From assembly GCF_007990265.1 (NCBI RefSeq), contig NZ_BJWH01000001.1, positions 62,001 to 126,000 of the forward strand: a stretch of 64,000 bases of DNA, written 5' to 3'. Origin of the DNA: Cellulomonas terrae. GTDB taxonomy: Bacteria > Actinomycetota > Actinomycetes > Actinomycetales > Cellulomonadaceae. Positions 17,263 to 25,811 of this stretch are shown here, one piece after another. The position numbers and the translations under genes are program-made. The notes below the pieces were generated by a model that made no database searches, was not told the DNA's origin, and was given only the letters and a program-made list of their open reading frames with translations. Numbering within the stretch: the first letter of the stretch is position 1; each line of letters begins with the position of its first letter.

Positions 17263-18633
17263 ATGAAGCCGTCCCTGCGCCGCACCGTCGCGGCCGCCAC
17301 CACCCTCGCGCTCGGAGTGCTCGGTCTCGCGGCCGCCGCCCTGGGCACCGCGCCCGCCGCGCAGGCCGCGTCCCTGGTCACCGTCTCCAGCTTCGGCAGC
17401 AATCCGGGCGGGCTCGGCATGAGCCTGTTCGTGCCCGACTCGCTACCGGCCAGGCCGGCCGTGGTCGTCGCGGTGCACTACTGCACGGGGTCGGCACAGG
17501 CGATGTACAACGGCTCGCAGTTCGACGAGCTGGCCACGCGGTACGGCTACATCGTCATCTACCCGCAGGCCAACCGGAGCGGGAGCTGCTTCGACGTGAG
17601 CTCGTCGGAGGCGCTGCGGCACGGTGGCGCAAGCGACCCGACGAGCATCGTCTCGATGGTCCGGTACGTGCAGCAGCGGTACACGACCGACACGAGCCGG
17701 GTGTTCGTCGCAGGGGTCTCGTCGGGCGCGATGATGACGCAGGTCCTGCTGGCCACCTACCCCGACGTGTTCGCCGCTGGCTCGGCGTTCGCGGGCGTCC
17801 CGGCCACCTGCTTCTCGACGACCTCTCCCCCGCCCGGAACCGGGGCGCAGGCACCCTGGAACAGCGACTGCTCCGGCGGGCGACTGGTGCGGACCGGCCA
17901 GCAGTGGGGTGACCTCGCGCGCGCCGCGTACCCCGGCTACACGGGTGCACGGCCTCGCGTGCAGCTCTGGCACGGGTCGCAGGACACGACGCTCAGCTAC
18001 GTGAACCACGGCGAGGCCATCAAGCAGTGGACCAACGTGCTCGGTGTCAGCGCGACGCCGGCGTCGACCGACTACCCCGCGAGCAACCAGGTCCGGACGC
18101 GCTACGGCGCGACGGGCGACCGGGCGCCGGTGGAGGCGACCACGTTCCAGAACGTCGGCCACAACCTCCCCGTCGACGCCGCCGCGGCGATCCGCTTCTT
18201 CGGGCTGGACTCGACGACGACGCCCTCGCCGACGACCCCGGCACCGACCACCCCGGCACCGACCACCCCGGCTCCCACGACCCCCGCACCGACCACCCCG
18301 CCGCCCAGCCCGACGCCCTCGATCGGCTGCACCGTCACCTACACCGTGAACCAGTGGAACACCGGCTTCACCGGGAACCTCACCGTGCGGTCGAACGTGG
18401 CGCTCACCGGGTGGACGCTCACGTGGACGTGGCCGTCGGGTCAGGTCGTGACGCAGGCGTGGAGCTCGGTCACCACGCAGACCGGGTCGTTCGTCTCGGC
18501 GAAGAACGCCGCGTGGAACAGCTCGATCCCGGCGGGCGGCTCGTTCCAGTTCGGCCTCAACGGCTCGCACCCGGGCACGAACACGGCACCGACGGACTTC
18601 GCCCTCAACGGAGCCCCCTGCTCACGGGGCTGA
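17263..18633 (+). CDS. Secreted PHB-depolymerase-family esterase with CBM2 cellulose-binding module
   Basis: 456 residues from ATG 17263 (SD GGAGGA). A twin-basic signal peptide (about 1-36, ending AQAAS) leads into an alpha/beta-hydrolase domain of the LpqC/esterase-PHB family (about 40-310). The nucleophile Ser is in AGVSSGAMM, with an acid in HGSQDTT and His in [14 protein letters not shown]-repeat linker (about 325-350) connects to a CBM2-type module (about 358-456, [14 protein letters not shown] ... NGAPC) with terminal Cys residues. Catalytic domains of this group include acetylxylan and feruloyl esterases (CE1-like) as well as PHB depolymerases. The CBM2 makes a plant-cell-wall esterase more likely than PHB degradation. 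The gene is followed at once by a 22-bp hairpin. Confidence 0.88.
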   Translation: MKPSLRRTVAAATTLALGVLGLAAAALGTAPAAQAASLVTVSSFGSNPGGLGMSLFVPDSLPARPAVVVAVHYCTGSAQAMYNGSQFDELATRYGYIVIYPQANRSGSCFDVSSSEALRHGGASDPTSIVSMVRYVQQRYTTDTSRVFVAGVSSGAMMTQVLLATYPDVFAAGSAFAGVPATCFSTTSPPPGTGAQAPWNSDCSGGRLVRTGQQWGDLARAAYPGYTGARPRVQLWHGSQDTTLSYVNHGEAIKQWTNVLGVSATPASTDYPASNQVRTRYGATGDRAPVEATTFQNVGHNLPVDAAAAIRFFGLDSTTTPSPTTPAPTTPAPTTPAPTTPAPTTPPPSPTPSIGCTVTYTVNQWNTGFTGNLTVRSNVALTGWTLTWTWPSGQVVTQAWSSVTTQTGSFVSAKNAAWNSSIPAGGSFQFGLNGSHPGTNTAPTDFALNGAPCSRG

Positions 18634-18638
18634 GGGAC

Positions 18639-18689
18639 GCTCGCGTGATGACATCGTTCCCCTCAGCGGAACGATGTCATCACGCGAGC
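18639..18689. repeat. Perfect 22-bp inverted repeat (hairpin, likely bidirectional terminator), copy 1 of a 36-bp repeat
   Basis: Arms 18639-18660 and 18668-18689 are perfectly complementary over 22 bases with a 7-base loop CCTCAGC. It lies between two convergent genes and overlaps the last codons of the AbiEi/DUF559 gene. Its right part (18654-18689) matches 19773-19808 at 32 of 36 positions in the same orientation, so the nuclease gene is enclosed by direct copies. Confidence 0.85.
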
Positions 18690-19693
18690 ACAAGGCAGGT
18701 GGGCGAGCACCGCCGTGGGCTGCCGGTCCAGCCGCGCGAGCGCAGCGCCGCCGCCACCTGCGCGGCCGTCGCGCACGGTTGCGCCACGACGTGCTGCCAC
18801 CGGTAGCGCAGCGTGATCTCGGACCGCTCGATCAGGACGGCGTTGTCGCGCCAGGTGTCGAGGTCCGTGCGTCCCGATGGATGCGCGAGCTGCCCGTCCA
18901 GCTCGATCCGCACCCCGAGTCCGACGTGCACGCGGTCCGCGCGGATCCAGCGTCCACCGACCCGCTCACGCACCTGCGCATGCGCGACCGGCAGCCGGTG
19001 CGGCCGTTCGACGTCACGCACGTACCGGTGCTCGAGCGGGGACTCGACGCCTGACCCCTCGTCCCCGAGCAGAGCGCGGACCAGGCCCCGGTGCCGGAGG
19101 AAGCGCCGCTGACCGGAGTGCACCAGGAGTCGACCCGGCAGGACGCCGGCGCGGACCGCCGCACACACCAGACCGACCACGTCATCCTCCGAGTCGAGCT
19201 CGTGCACGAGGTCCAGCACCGTGACGTCGACGCCGATCGCACGCAGCCGCCCGCCTGCGTGCGGCATCTGCCGTCGGCGTCGGACGTCCAGGCCGGGCTG
19301 CTCCGACACGGTTCTGCGGGCCGGGATGCTCACCACGATGCGGGATCCGGGCGTCGCGACGATCCCGTGCACGAACGCCGCCGAGGAGTGCGACAGGGCT
19401 GCCCCGTCGCCGCAGTACTGCAGGGCGCCACGCGCGCGCTCCCGCCACGTGATCGTGCCCGAGTGCAGGACGACGACGCCACGCCACGGCTGCTGCCAGT
19501 CACCGCGGGCGATGCGTCGCGACGTCACCGCCCGGCCCACCCCCCACGAGCGCAGCTGCGCGGACGTCACCACGCTCTCCTGCCGCGCGATGAGGATCCG
19601 TGCTGCCGCGTCCACCTGCGGTGGGACCCGAGCTGCGGTCGCGTGGGACGGCTGTCGAGCCGCGGGGCGCTGGGGTCGTCGACCGTCGCTCAT
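18680..19693 (-). CDS. AbiEi-like winged-helix / DUF559 (Vsr-like nuclease) fusion protein
   Basis: 337 residues from ATG 19693; a longer start (GTG 19771) lies inside the upstream hairpin and neither has a clear SD. The N-terminal third resembles the AbiEi antitoxin-type winged helix (SVVTSAQLRSWGVGRAVTSRRIARGDWQQPWRGVVVL). The C-terminal ~110 residues look like DUF559, a PD-(D/E)xK fold related to Vsr mismatch endonucleases: SPLEHRY, RADRVHVGLG and IELDGQLAH could give the E...D...ExD set. No AbiEii partner is adjacent. Such fusions are numerous in actinobacteria and remain uncharacterised. Both flanks carry copies of one hairpin repeat. Confidence 0.75.
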   Translation of the reverse strand: MSDGRRPQRPAARQPSHATAARVPPQVDAAARILIARQESVVTSAQLRSWGVGRAVTSRRIARGDWQQPWRGVVVLHSGTITWRERARGALQYCGDGAALSHSSAAFVHGIVATPGSRIVVSIPARRTVSEQPGLDVRRRRQMPHAGGRLRAIGVDVTVLDLVHELDSEDDVVGLVCAAVRAGVLPGRLLVHSGQRRFLRHRGLVRALLGDEGSGVESPLEHRYVRDVERPHRLPVAHAQVRERVGGRWIRADRVHVGLGVRIELDGQLAHPSGRTDLDTWRDNAVLIERSEITLRYRWQHVVAQPCATAAQVAAALRSRGWTGSPRRCSPTCLVLA

Positions 19694-19760
19694 CAGCGCA
19701 GCGTCCCGCAGCACCAGCCTCTGGGAGACCCACGGTCCACAGGCCCCGGGGCGGCACGGT

Positions 19761-19808
19761 CGTGTGTGCACTTCGTTCCCCTGAGCGGAACGAAGTCCTC
19801 ACACGAGC
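19761..19808. repeat. Hairpin repeat, copy 2, upstream of the AbiEi/DUF559 gene
   Basis: Inner arms ACTTCGTTCC (19770-19779) and GGAACGAAGT (19787-19796) enclose loop CCTGAGC. Outer arms CGTGTG (19761-19766) and CACACG (19800-19805) are separated by a 3-base internal mismatch. Positions 19773-19808 match 18654-18689 with four differences, and the changes on the two stem sides are largely compensatory within each copy. It also lies 18 bases beyond the stop of the permease gene at 19826, so it could terminate that operon. Confidence 0.75.
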
Positions 19809-19825
19809 GCCGAGCGGGCGTGCCG

Positions 19826-20998
19826 TCAGGCCTCGCGGGCCCGGCGCTGGAGGGCGTCGATCGTGACGGCGACCGCCAGGACCAGGCCGGTGACGACCAG
19901 GCGGGCGGACTGGTCGAGGTTGAGCAGGGTGAGCCCGGTGGAGATGGACTGCACGACGAGGATGCCGACGAGGGCGGACCACGCCGACCCGCGCCCGCCG
20001 AACAGGCTGGTCCCGCCGATCACGGCGGCGGCGATCGCGGTGAGGTTGGTGTCCCCGGCGCCGCTGCCCTGGTTCGCGGCCGCGAGCCGGCCGACGGCCA
20101 GCACCCCGCCGAGCGCGGCGAGCGTCGAGCACGCGACGAAGGCGGACACGAAGACGCGTCGCACGGGCACCCCGGCCTTGCGCGCCGCCTCGGCGTCCCC
20201 GCCGACGGCACGGACGAACCGGCCCCAGCGGGTCCGGCGGAGCATCAGGTCCGTGAGCGCGACGAGCCCGACGAACAGCGCGAACACCGCGCCGACGCCC
20301 CGGTTGGTGCCGAGGTAGGCGACGACGACCGAGAGCCCGGCGGCCAGGGCGACGACCCGGGCCACGACCTGCCACAGGGGCGCGACGGGCAGCTCGGCGC
20401 GGACGCGCCGGACCCGGTCGGTCACCCGGCCCGCGGCGTACCCGGCCACGACCAGCGCGACGATCGCCCACGACGTGGCCGGCGCCAGGAACGCCGTCTG
20501 GCAGAACCGCACCAGCCACCACTCGAACGGCAGGTTCACGGAGCCGGTGGGGCCGAGCACGCGCATCTGCAGCCCGGTGATCACCAGGAGACCGGCGAGG
20601 GTGAACACGAAGCTGGGCACCGCCAGCCGGGTGTGCAGCGCCGCGTAGATCGACCCGACGAGCACCCCGACCGCGAGCGCGGCGAGGACCGCGAGCCACA
20701 GCGGCCAGCCGAGCTGGACCGAGCCGACGGCCACGACGGCCGCGGCCAGCCCGGAGACGGCGCCGACCGACAGGTCGATCTGCCCCACGTGCAGCGTGAG
20801 CACCACGCCGAGCGCGATGACGCCGGTCGCGGCGGCCTGCTGCGTGAGGTTGACCAGGTTGTCCGCGGACAGGAAGTGCGGGTTGAGCGCCTGGAACACG
20901 AGCCCGATCAGGACGAGCACCACGGCGACGGGCAGGACGCCGAGGTCGCCGGTGCGCAGCCGCTGCCACGTGGAGGCGGCCAGCCCGAGGTCGTTCAT
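19826..20998 (-). CDS. CUT2-family sugar ABC transporter permease
   Basis: 390 residues from ATG 20998. Many hydrophobic helices plus the family signatures LTQQAAATGVIALGVVLTL, GQIDLSVGAVSG and TAIAAAVIGGTSLFGGRGS identify a RbsC/XylH/FrcC-type monosaccharide permease. The start overlaps the stop of the ATPase gene by 4 bases. It is the last gene of a ROK-SBP-ATPase-permease operon. The extra hydrophilic segment RVTDRVRRVRAELP in the middle is typical of XylH-length permeases. Confidence 0.92.
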   Translation of the reverse strand: MNDLGLAASTWQRLRTGDLGVLPVAVVLVLIGLVFQALNPHFLSADNLVNLTQQAAATGVIALGVVLTLHVGQIDLSVGAVSGLAAAVVAVGSVQLGWPLWLAVLAALAVGVLVGSIYAALHTRLAVPSFVFTLAGLLVITGLQMRVLGPTGSVNLPFEWWLVRFCQTAFLAPATSWAIVALVVAGYAAGRVTDRVRRVRAELPVAPLWQVVARVVALAAGLSVVVAYLGTNRGVGAVFALFVGLVALTDLMLRRTRWGRFVRAVGGDAEAARKAGVPVRRVFVSAFVACSTLAALGGVLAVGRLAAANQGSGAGDTNLTAIAAAVIGGTSLFGGRGSAWSALVGILVVQSISTGLTLLNLDQSARLVVTGLVLAVAVTIDALQRRAREA

Positions 20999-21735
20999 CG
21001 CTGGATCCCCGTCACGGCGGCGAGCAGCTCTTCGTAGCTGGTCCTCGCGGCGTCGAACTCCCCGTTGGTGCGGCCGAGCCGCAGGACGACGATGCGGTCC
21101 GCGACGGCCTGCACGTCGGCGAGCGAGTGGCTGGTCAGCAGGACTCCGTGGCCCCGCTCGCGCAGCCGCTCGACCAGCGTGAGGAACTCGGCGGTCTGCC
21201 GCAGCCCGAGGGCCGCGGTGGGCTCGTCGAGCACGATCACGCGCGGCTCCCCCAGCAGGGACCGGGCGATCGCGACAGCCTGGCGCTGCCCGCCGGACAG
21301 GGCGGCGACAGGCACGCGGACCGACGGCACCCGGGCGGCGAGCTGGTTGAGCAGCTCCCACGCGTGCTTCTCCATGGTGACCTCGTCGAGCAGCGGACCG
21401 CGCTGGGCCTCGTGCCCGAGGTACAGGTTCTCGACGACGTCCAGGTTCGCGCACAGGGCGAGGTCCTGGAACACCGCGGCGATGCCGAGGCCGCGCGCGA
21501 CCGACGGGTCCGACAGCGTGACGGGACTCCCGTCGACGAGCACCTCGCCCTCGTCGGGGACGAGGGCTCCGGTCAGCGCGCCGACGAGGGTGGACTTGCC
21601 GGCACCGTTGTCGCCGATGACGGCCACCACCTCGTGGGCGTGCACCTGCAGGTCGACGTCGACGAGGGCGCGTGCAGCGCCGTAGCTCTTGGACACTCCC
21701 AGGAGCGCAAGGACGGGAACGGTGGACCCGGTCAT
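20995..21735 (-). CDS. CUT2-family ABC transporter ATP-binding protein, single ATPase domain
   Basis: 246 residues. Walker A is GDNGAGKST, Q-loop VFQDLALC, signature LSGGQRQAVAIARSL, Walker [13 protein letters not shown], switch LTSHSL. Most CUT2 ATPases are ~500-residue tandem proteins; this has one domain, like FrcA. It overlaps both neighbours by 4 bases. Its paralogue is the orphan ATPase at 27708-28490. Confidence 0.92.
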   Translation of the reverse strand: MTGSTVPVLALLGVSKSYGAARALVDVDLQVHAHEVVAVIGDNGAGKSTLVGALTGALVPDEGEVLVDGSPVTLSDPSVARGLGIAAVFQDLALCANLDVVENLYLGHEAQRGPLLDEVTMEKHAWELLNQLAARVPSVRVPVAALSGGQRQAVAIARSLLGEPRVIVLDEPTAALGLRQTAEFLTLVERLRERGHGVLLTSHSLADVQAVADRIVVLRLGRTNGEFDAARTSYEELLAAVTGIQR

Positions 21736-22808
21736 GACGTCCCCCCGTCGAGCAGGCCTGCGGCGGTGCAGGCGTCGGTGTAGGGCTCCACGCAGATCTC
21801 CTCGGTGGTGTAGACGCCGCCGTCGACGATGACGCGGCGCACGTCGTCCAGGGTCACGGGCACGGGGCTGAGCAGCAGGGACGGCACTCCCTGCACCCGC
21901 GCGGTGGTGACCGGCACCTCACCGCGCAGCACGCGGACGGCGAGCTCGGCGGCGGTGCGCGCCTGCTCGCTGATCGCCTTGTAGACGGTCATGGACTGGT
22001 CGCCAGTGACGATCCGCTGGATGGCCGCGAGCTCGGCGTCCTGCCCGGTGACGGGCGGGACGGGGTCGAGCCCGGCGGCCTTCATCGCCGAGATCGCGCC
22101 ACCGGCGGTCCCGTCGTTGGCGGCGTACACGGCGTCGACCTGTCCGGCGTACTGGGTGAGCTGGCCGGTCACCCACTCCTGCGCCTTGTCGGGGCTCCAG
22201 TCGGGGGTGTCGTAGGCGGCCAGCACCTCGATCGGGGCGCCCTCGAACGCGTCCGCGACCCCGGCCTCGAGCGCCGCGGAGTTCGGGTCGGTGGCGGAGC
22301 CGTTGACCAGGAGGACACCCTGCGGCGGATCCTGCGGCCCGGACCTCTCGGCCGCCAGGTCCCGGACGAGCGCGTCGCCCTGGAGGCGGCCGATCCGTCG
22401 GCTGTCGAACGAGACGTAGTAGTCGAGGTCGGCGTCCTGGATGAACCGGTCATAGGCGATGACGGGGACGCCGCGACGGTGCGCCTGCCCGACGATGCTC
22501 ACGGCCGCCGCGGCGTCGACCGCGTCGAGCACGAGCACGCCGGCGCCCTGCGTGAGCGCGGACTCCGCCTGCTGCTGCTGCGCCGCCGCGTCCTGGTTGG
22601 CGTTGGCGTAGATGACGGTGCAGTCGGGGCAGCGGTCGGCCACGACCTTCTCGAACTGGGGGCGGTCGACGGCCTCATACCGGGCGGTCTTCGACTCCGG
22701 GAGCAGCAGGGCGATGACCAGGTCGGACGGGGCCGGGCCCTGGGGAGGTGGGGCGCACCCGGCGAGGGCGAGGAGCAGGGCCAGGGCGGCGAGCGGCGCG
22801 CGGGTCAC
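21732..22808 (-). CDS. CUT2-family sugar-binding lipoprotein, XylF-like
   Basis: 358 residues from GTG 22808, which overlaps the ROK stop by 4 bases. Lipobox LALAGC lies about 16 residues in. The periplasmic-binding-protein fold is clear: VIYANANQDAAAQQQQAESAL, DAVDAAAAVSIVGQAHRRGVPVIAYDRFI, YYVSFDSRRIG, VYAANDGTAGGAISAMKAAG and PPVTGQDAELAAIQRI. These match xylose/multiple-sugar-binding proteins best. The C-terminus carries two Cys (EEICVEPYTDACTAAG), as in disulfide-closed XylF tails. It delivers a monosaccharide to the permease at 19826-20998. Confidence 0.9.
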   Translation of the reverse strand: MTRAPLAALALLLALAGCAPPPQGPAPSDLVIALLLPESKTARYEAVDRPQFEKVVADRCPDCTVIYANANQDAAAQQQQAESALTQGAGVLVLDAVDAAAAVSIVGQAHRRGVPVIAYDRFIQDADLDYYVSFDSRRIGRLQGDALVRDLAAERSGPQDPPQGVLLVNGSATDPNSAALEAGVADAFEGAPIEVLAAYDTPDWSPDKAQEWVTGQLTQYAGQVDAVYAANDGTAGGAISAMKAAGLDPVPPVTGQDAELAAIQRIVTGDQSMTVYKAISEQARTAAELAVRVLRGEVPVTTARVQGVPSLLLSPVPVTLDDVRRVIVDGGVYTTEEICVEPYTDACTAAGLLDGGTS

Positions 22809-23989
22809 ACGACCACCGCCCCGGCGCCGGCGATCGTGACCGTGTCGAGCGCGACGGCGAGCGCCCCGCGCACCTCGGCCGCGGCACCGAGCTCCGCACC
22901 GACGACGGGTACGGGTCCGGCCGTGCTGGGGATGGTGCGCTGGGTGAGCGCCGTGCGCAGGGGCTCCAGGAGCATCTCCCCGGCGTCCGCGAGCTCCCCT
23001 CCGACGACGAGGAGCTCGGGGTCGAACAGGTTGCAGACACCCGCGGCGGCCACGCCGAGGTGGTGCCCGGCGTCGGCGATCACGCGCCGGCAGCCGGCGT
23101 CCCCGGCCTCGGCGCGCGCGATGACGTCGCGGAGGGTGAGGTTGCCGTGGCTGGGCCGCAGCATGTCGAGCAGCACCGGCGCGCCGACGTACATCTCCAG
23201 GCAGCCGCGGTTCCCGCACCGGCAGATGGGGCCCTGGTCGTCGATCGTCGTGTGGCCGATCTCCCCCGCGGCGCCGACCCGGCCGTGGAACACCTCGCCG
23301 CCGAGCACCAGGCCGCCGCCGACGCCGTGGGACGCCCGCACGTAGACGACGTGCTGCTTGCCGCGGGCGGCACCGAGGCGGACCTCGGCGAGCGCACCGA
23401 GGTTGGCGTCGTTGTCGATGTAGACGGGCAGGCCCAGCCGCTCGCCGAGCAGCTGCGGCACCGCGGCGCCGTCCCACCCGCGGAGCATGCCGAGGGAGGA
23501 CAGCTGGCCTGTGCGGACGTCCACGGGCGCGGGCACGCCGACGCCGACGGCGAGCACCTCGGACAGCACGGCGTCGACGGAGTCCACCATCTCGGTCAGG
23601 AGCAGCGCCGCCCGCTCGAGCCCCTGGTCGGCGCGGTGGTCGGGCGGCAGCGGCATCCGCTGCTCGGCGACGATGCGGTGCGCCACGTCGGACAGTGCCA
23701 CGCGCAGCGAGCGCGTGCCGAAGTGCATGCCCGCGACGAGCCCGAGGTTGCGGGCCAGCGTCACCTGCTGCGCACGGCGGCCGCTGCGCGAGGTGGGGGC
23801 CGTGTGCAGGACGCCGGCGCTCGTGAGCTCCTTGACGATGTTGGACACGGTGGCCGGGGACAGGCCGGTGACACCGGCCAGCTCGACCTGCGTGAGCGAC
23901 CCACGCTGCTGGACGGCGCTGACGATCCGCGCCCGGTTGGCTTCACGCAGTGAAGTCTGGGAGCCCGGAGTAACCCGGTCATTGCCCAC
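22805..23989 (-). CDS. ROK-family transcriptional repressor
   Basis: 394 residues from GTG 23989, supported by a -10 TATCCT ending 6 bases upstream. An N-terminal winged helix (about 10-65, LTQVELAGVTGLSPATVSNIVKEL) is followed by a ROK sugar-kinase-like domain with ADP/substrate loop features (GVGVPAPVD), IDNDANLGALAE, GHTTIDDQGPICRCGNRGCLEMYV (zinc-binding CxCGxxGCLE) and GGELADAGEMLLEPL. First gene of the CUT2 operon and divergent from the CUT1 operon, so it probably controls both in response to a sugar. It is clearly paralogous to the ROK at 28550-29758. Confidence 0.93.
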   Translation of the reverse strand: MGNDRVTPGSQTSLREANRARIVSAVQQRGSLTQVELAGVTGLSPATVSNIVKELTSAGVLHTAPTSRSGRRAQQVTLARNLGLVAGMHFGTRSLRVALSDVAHRIVAEQRMPLPPDHRADQGLERAALLLTEMVDSVDAVLSEVLAVGVGVPAPVDVRTGQLSSLGMLRGWDGAAVPQLLGERLGLPVYIDNDANLGALAEVRLGAARGKQHVVYVRASHGVGGGLVLGGEVFHGRVGAAGEIGHTTIDDQGPICRCGNRGCLEMYVGAPVLLDMLRPSHGNLTLRDVIARAEAGDAGCRRVIADAGHHLGVAAAGVCNLFDPELLVVGGELADAGEMLLEPLRTALTQRTIPSTAGPVPVVGAELGAAAEVRGALAVALDTVTIAGAGAVVV

Positions 23990-24395
23990 GCGCGAAGGAT
24001 ACACAGGCCATTGCGGGCAGCTCGTGGATCGCACCGGACCCGCGGCAGATCGCGGGTCAGGGCTCCGCCGACACGGACCGGACAATGCGCCCACCTGCGC
24101 AGATACGTCGGAAATGCGCCCGTTGGGGCTTGCGTCGGCATCGTCTCGAAGCGCCTGGCTCCAGAGGGTGAACCTCAGATCACGATTCGGCCTCGCATGC
24201 GTTCACTTCTTGACTTCAATGGTGGCACGCCTATGAGATGTGACCCGGATCGGCCGAGGCGCACCCAGGAGCGTCCGGCCGATCGTCCGGCCGGCGCTCT
24301 GCGCGGCCGGGCGAGCACACCGGGCCGCGGGACCTCCCACCCACGGCCAGCAGGACCAGTACCCCTTTCCACGGCAACGAAGGCGTAGGAGTCAC
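23990..24395. promoter_or_regulatory. 406-bp divergent control region between ROK/CUT2 and CUT1 operons
   Basis: Minus-strand promoter: -10 TATCCT (24001-23996) then 6 bases to the ROK GTG, indicating a leaderless transcript. Plus-strand promoter: TTGACT (24210-24215), 16 bases, TATGAG (24232-24237), leaving a ~150-base leader before the binding-protein ATG. The stretch TTGACTTCAA (24210-24219) recurs as TTGACTTCGA inside the palindrome upstream of the second CUT2 operon, so it is a candidate ROK half-site. No riboswitch or gene recognised in the leader. Confidence 0.6.
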
Positions 24396-25688
24396 ATGCG
24401 TACAGCACGCAAGTTCACCGCCATGGCCGCAGGTCTCGCCGTCGCCAGCCTCGCGCTGGCAGCGTGCAGCTCCGGCGACACGGGCGACGACACGGGCAGC
24501 GGCAAGAGCGAGGAGGTCGAGGTCTTCACGTGGTGGGCCAGCGGCTCCGAGAAGCTCGGCCTCGACGCCCTCGTGGGCGTGTTCGAGGTCCAGAACCCGG
24601 ACGTCGAGTTCGTCAACGGTGCCGTCGCCGGTGGCGCCGGCTCCGCAGCCAAGGACCTGCTCCAGTCGCGCCTGCAGGCCAACGACCCGCCGGACACGTT
24701 CCAGGCCCACGCGGGCGCCGAGCTGACCGACTACATCAACGCCGGCCAGGTCGAGGACGTCTCGGGCCTGTACGACGAGTTCGGTCTGCGCGACGCGTTC
24801 CCGGCCGACCTGGTCGAGCGCCTCACGGTCGACGGCAAGATCTACTCGATCCCCTCGAACATCCACCGCGCGAACGTCGTCTGGGCCAACACCCAGCTCC
24901 TCACGGACTCGGGTCTCGACCCGGCCGCGACGTACGCCACGCTCGACGACTGGTTCGTCGCGCTCGACGCCGTCCGGGAGAAGACGGGTCGCACGCCGCT
25001 GTCGCTGGCGACCACGTGGACGCAGGTCAACCTGCTGGAGACCATCCTGCTCTCCAGCCTCGGCGCCGACGGCTACACCGGTCTCTGGGACGGGTCGACG
25101 GACTGGTCCAGCCCCGAGGTCACCGAGGCGCTCGCCGACTTCGAGAAGCTCATCGGCTACACCAACGAGGACCGTGACGGCCTCGACTGGCCCGACGCGA
25201 CGCAGCAGGTCATCGACGGCAACGCCGCGTTCAACGTCATGGGCGACTGGGCCGTCGCAGCGTTCGAGGAGGCCGGCAAGAAGTCTCCGGCCGACTACGT
25301 CTACATGCCGGTCCCCGGCACGGACGGCGTCTTCGACTTCCTCGCCGACTCGTTCACGCTGGCCGTGGGTGCCCCGCACCCCGTCGGCGCCAAGGCGTGG
25401 CTGAAGACGATCGGGTCGCTCGACGGCCAGGTCGCGTTCAACAAGGCGAAGGGCTCCATCCCGGCCCGCAACGACGCCAAGCCCGAGGACTTCTCGGCCT
25501 ACCAGCAGTCCGCCATGGCGTCGTTCAGCCAGGACACCATCGTGTCCTCGCTCGCGCACGGTGCCGCGGCGCCGACCGCCTGGGTCAACGCGATCTCCGA
25601 CGCCACCAGCAAGTTCACCACCGGTGGCGGCGACCTCGCCGGCTTCCAGGCGGACCTCGTGGCCGCCGCCGAGGCCAACGCGAGCTGA
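24396..25688 (+). CDS. CUT1-family sugar/oligosaccharide ABC transporter binding lipoprotein
   Basis: 430 residues from ATG 24396 (SD AGGAG, 4-base spacing). Lipobox LALAACSS at about residues 18-25. The mature part matches extracellular solute-binding family 1: EVEVFTWWASGSEKLGLDAL, FQAHAGAELTDYI, YSIPSNIHRANVVWAN, WTQVNLLETILL, NAAFNVMGDWAVAAF. It is the first gene of a three-gene import operon with two MalF/MalG-type permeases. Length and the WTWWxSGSE opening fit GtsA/AraF-like glucose or oligosaccharide binders; the exact ligand is open. Confidence 0.92.
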   Translation: MRTARKFTAMAAGLAVASLALAACSSGDTGDDTGSGKSEEVEVFTWWASGSEKLGLDALVGVFEVQNPDVEFVNGAVAGGAGSAAKDLLQSRLQANDPPDTFQAHAGAELTDYINAGQVEDVSGLYDEFGLRDAFPADLVERLTVDGKIYSIPSNIHRANVVWANTQLLTDSGLDPAATYATLDDWFVALDAVREKTGRTPLSLATTWTQVNLLETILLSSLGADGYTGLWDGSTDWSSPEVTEALADFEKLIGYTNEDRDGLDWPDATQQVIDGNAAFNVMGDWAVAAFEEAGKKSPADYVYMPVPGTDGVFDFLADSFTLAVGAPHPVGAKAWLKTIGSLDGQVAFNKAKGSIPARNDAKPEDFSAYQQSAMASFSQDTIVSSLAHGAAAPTAWVNAISDATSKFTTGGGDLAGFQADLVAAAEANAS

Positions 25689-25811
25689 TCCGGCTCCCCG
25701 CGTGACCGGTCCCGTCCCGGTCCTGGTGATCCAGGACCGGGACGGGGCCGCGTCCCGCACCCGCACAGCATCAGGACCGTCCGCTCGCTCGTCACGACTC
25801 AGGAGGCACTC

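Noticed and set aside
23940..23956. Palindrome CTTCAC-GCA-GTGAAG at the 5' end of the first ROK gene as an autoregulatory site
   Set aside because: It encodes the conserved SLREAN residues shared with the other ROK, and the paralogous gene lacks the symmetry. Coding constraint is the simpler explanation, though the ACTTCA similarity to the proposed operator is noted.
23990..24395. CebR-type box (TGGGAGCGCTCCCA) or a riboswitch in the CUT1 leader
   Set aside because: I found no such palindrome and no conserved aptamer blocks in the 406-bp region.
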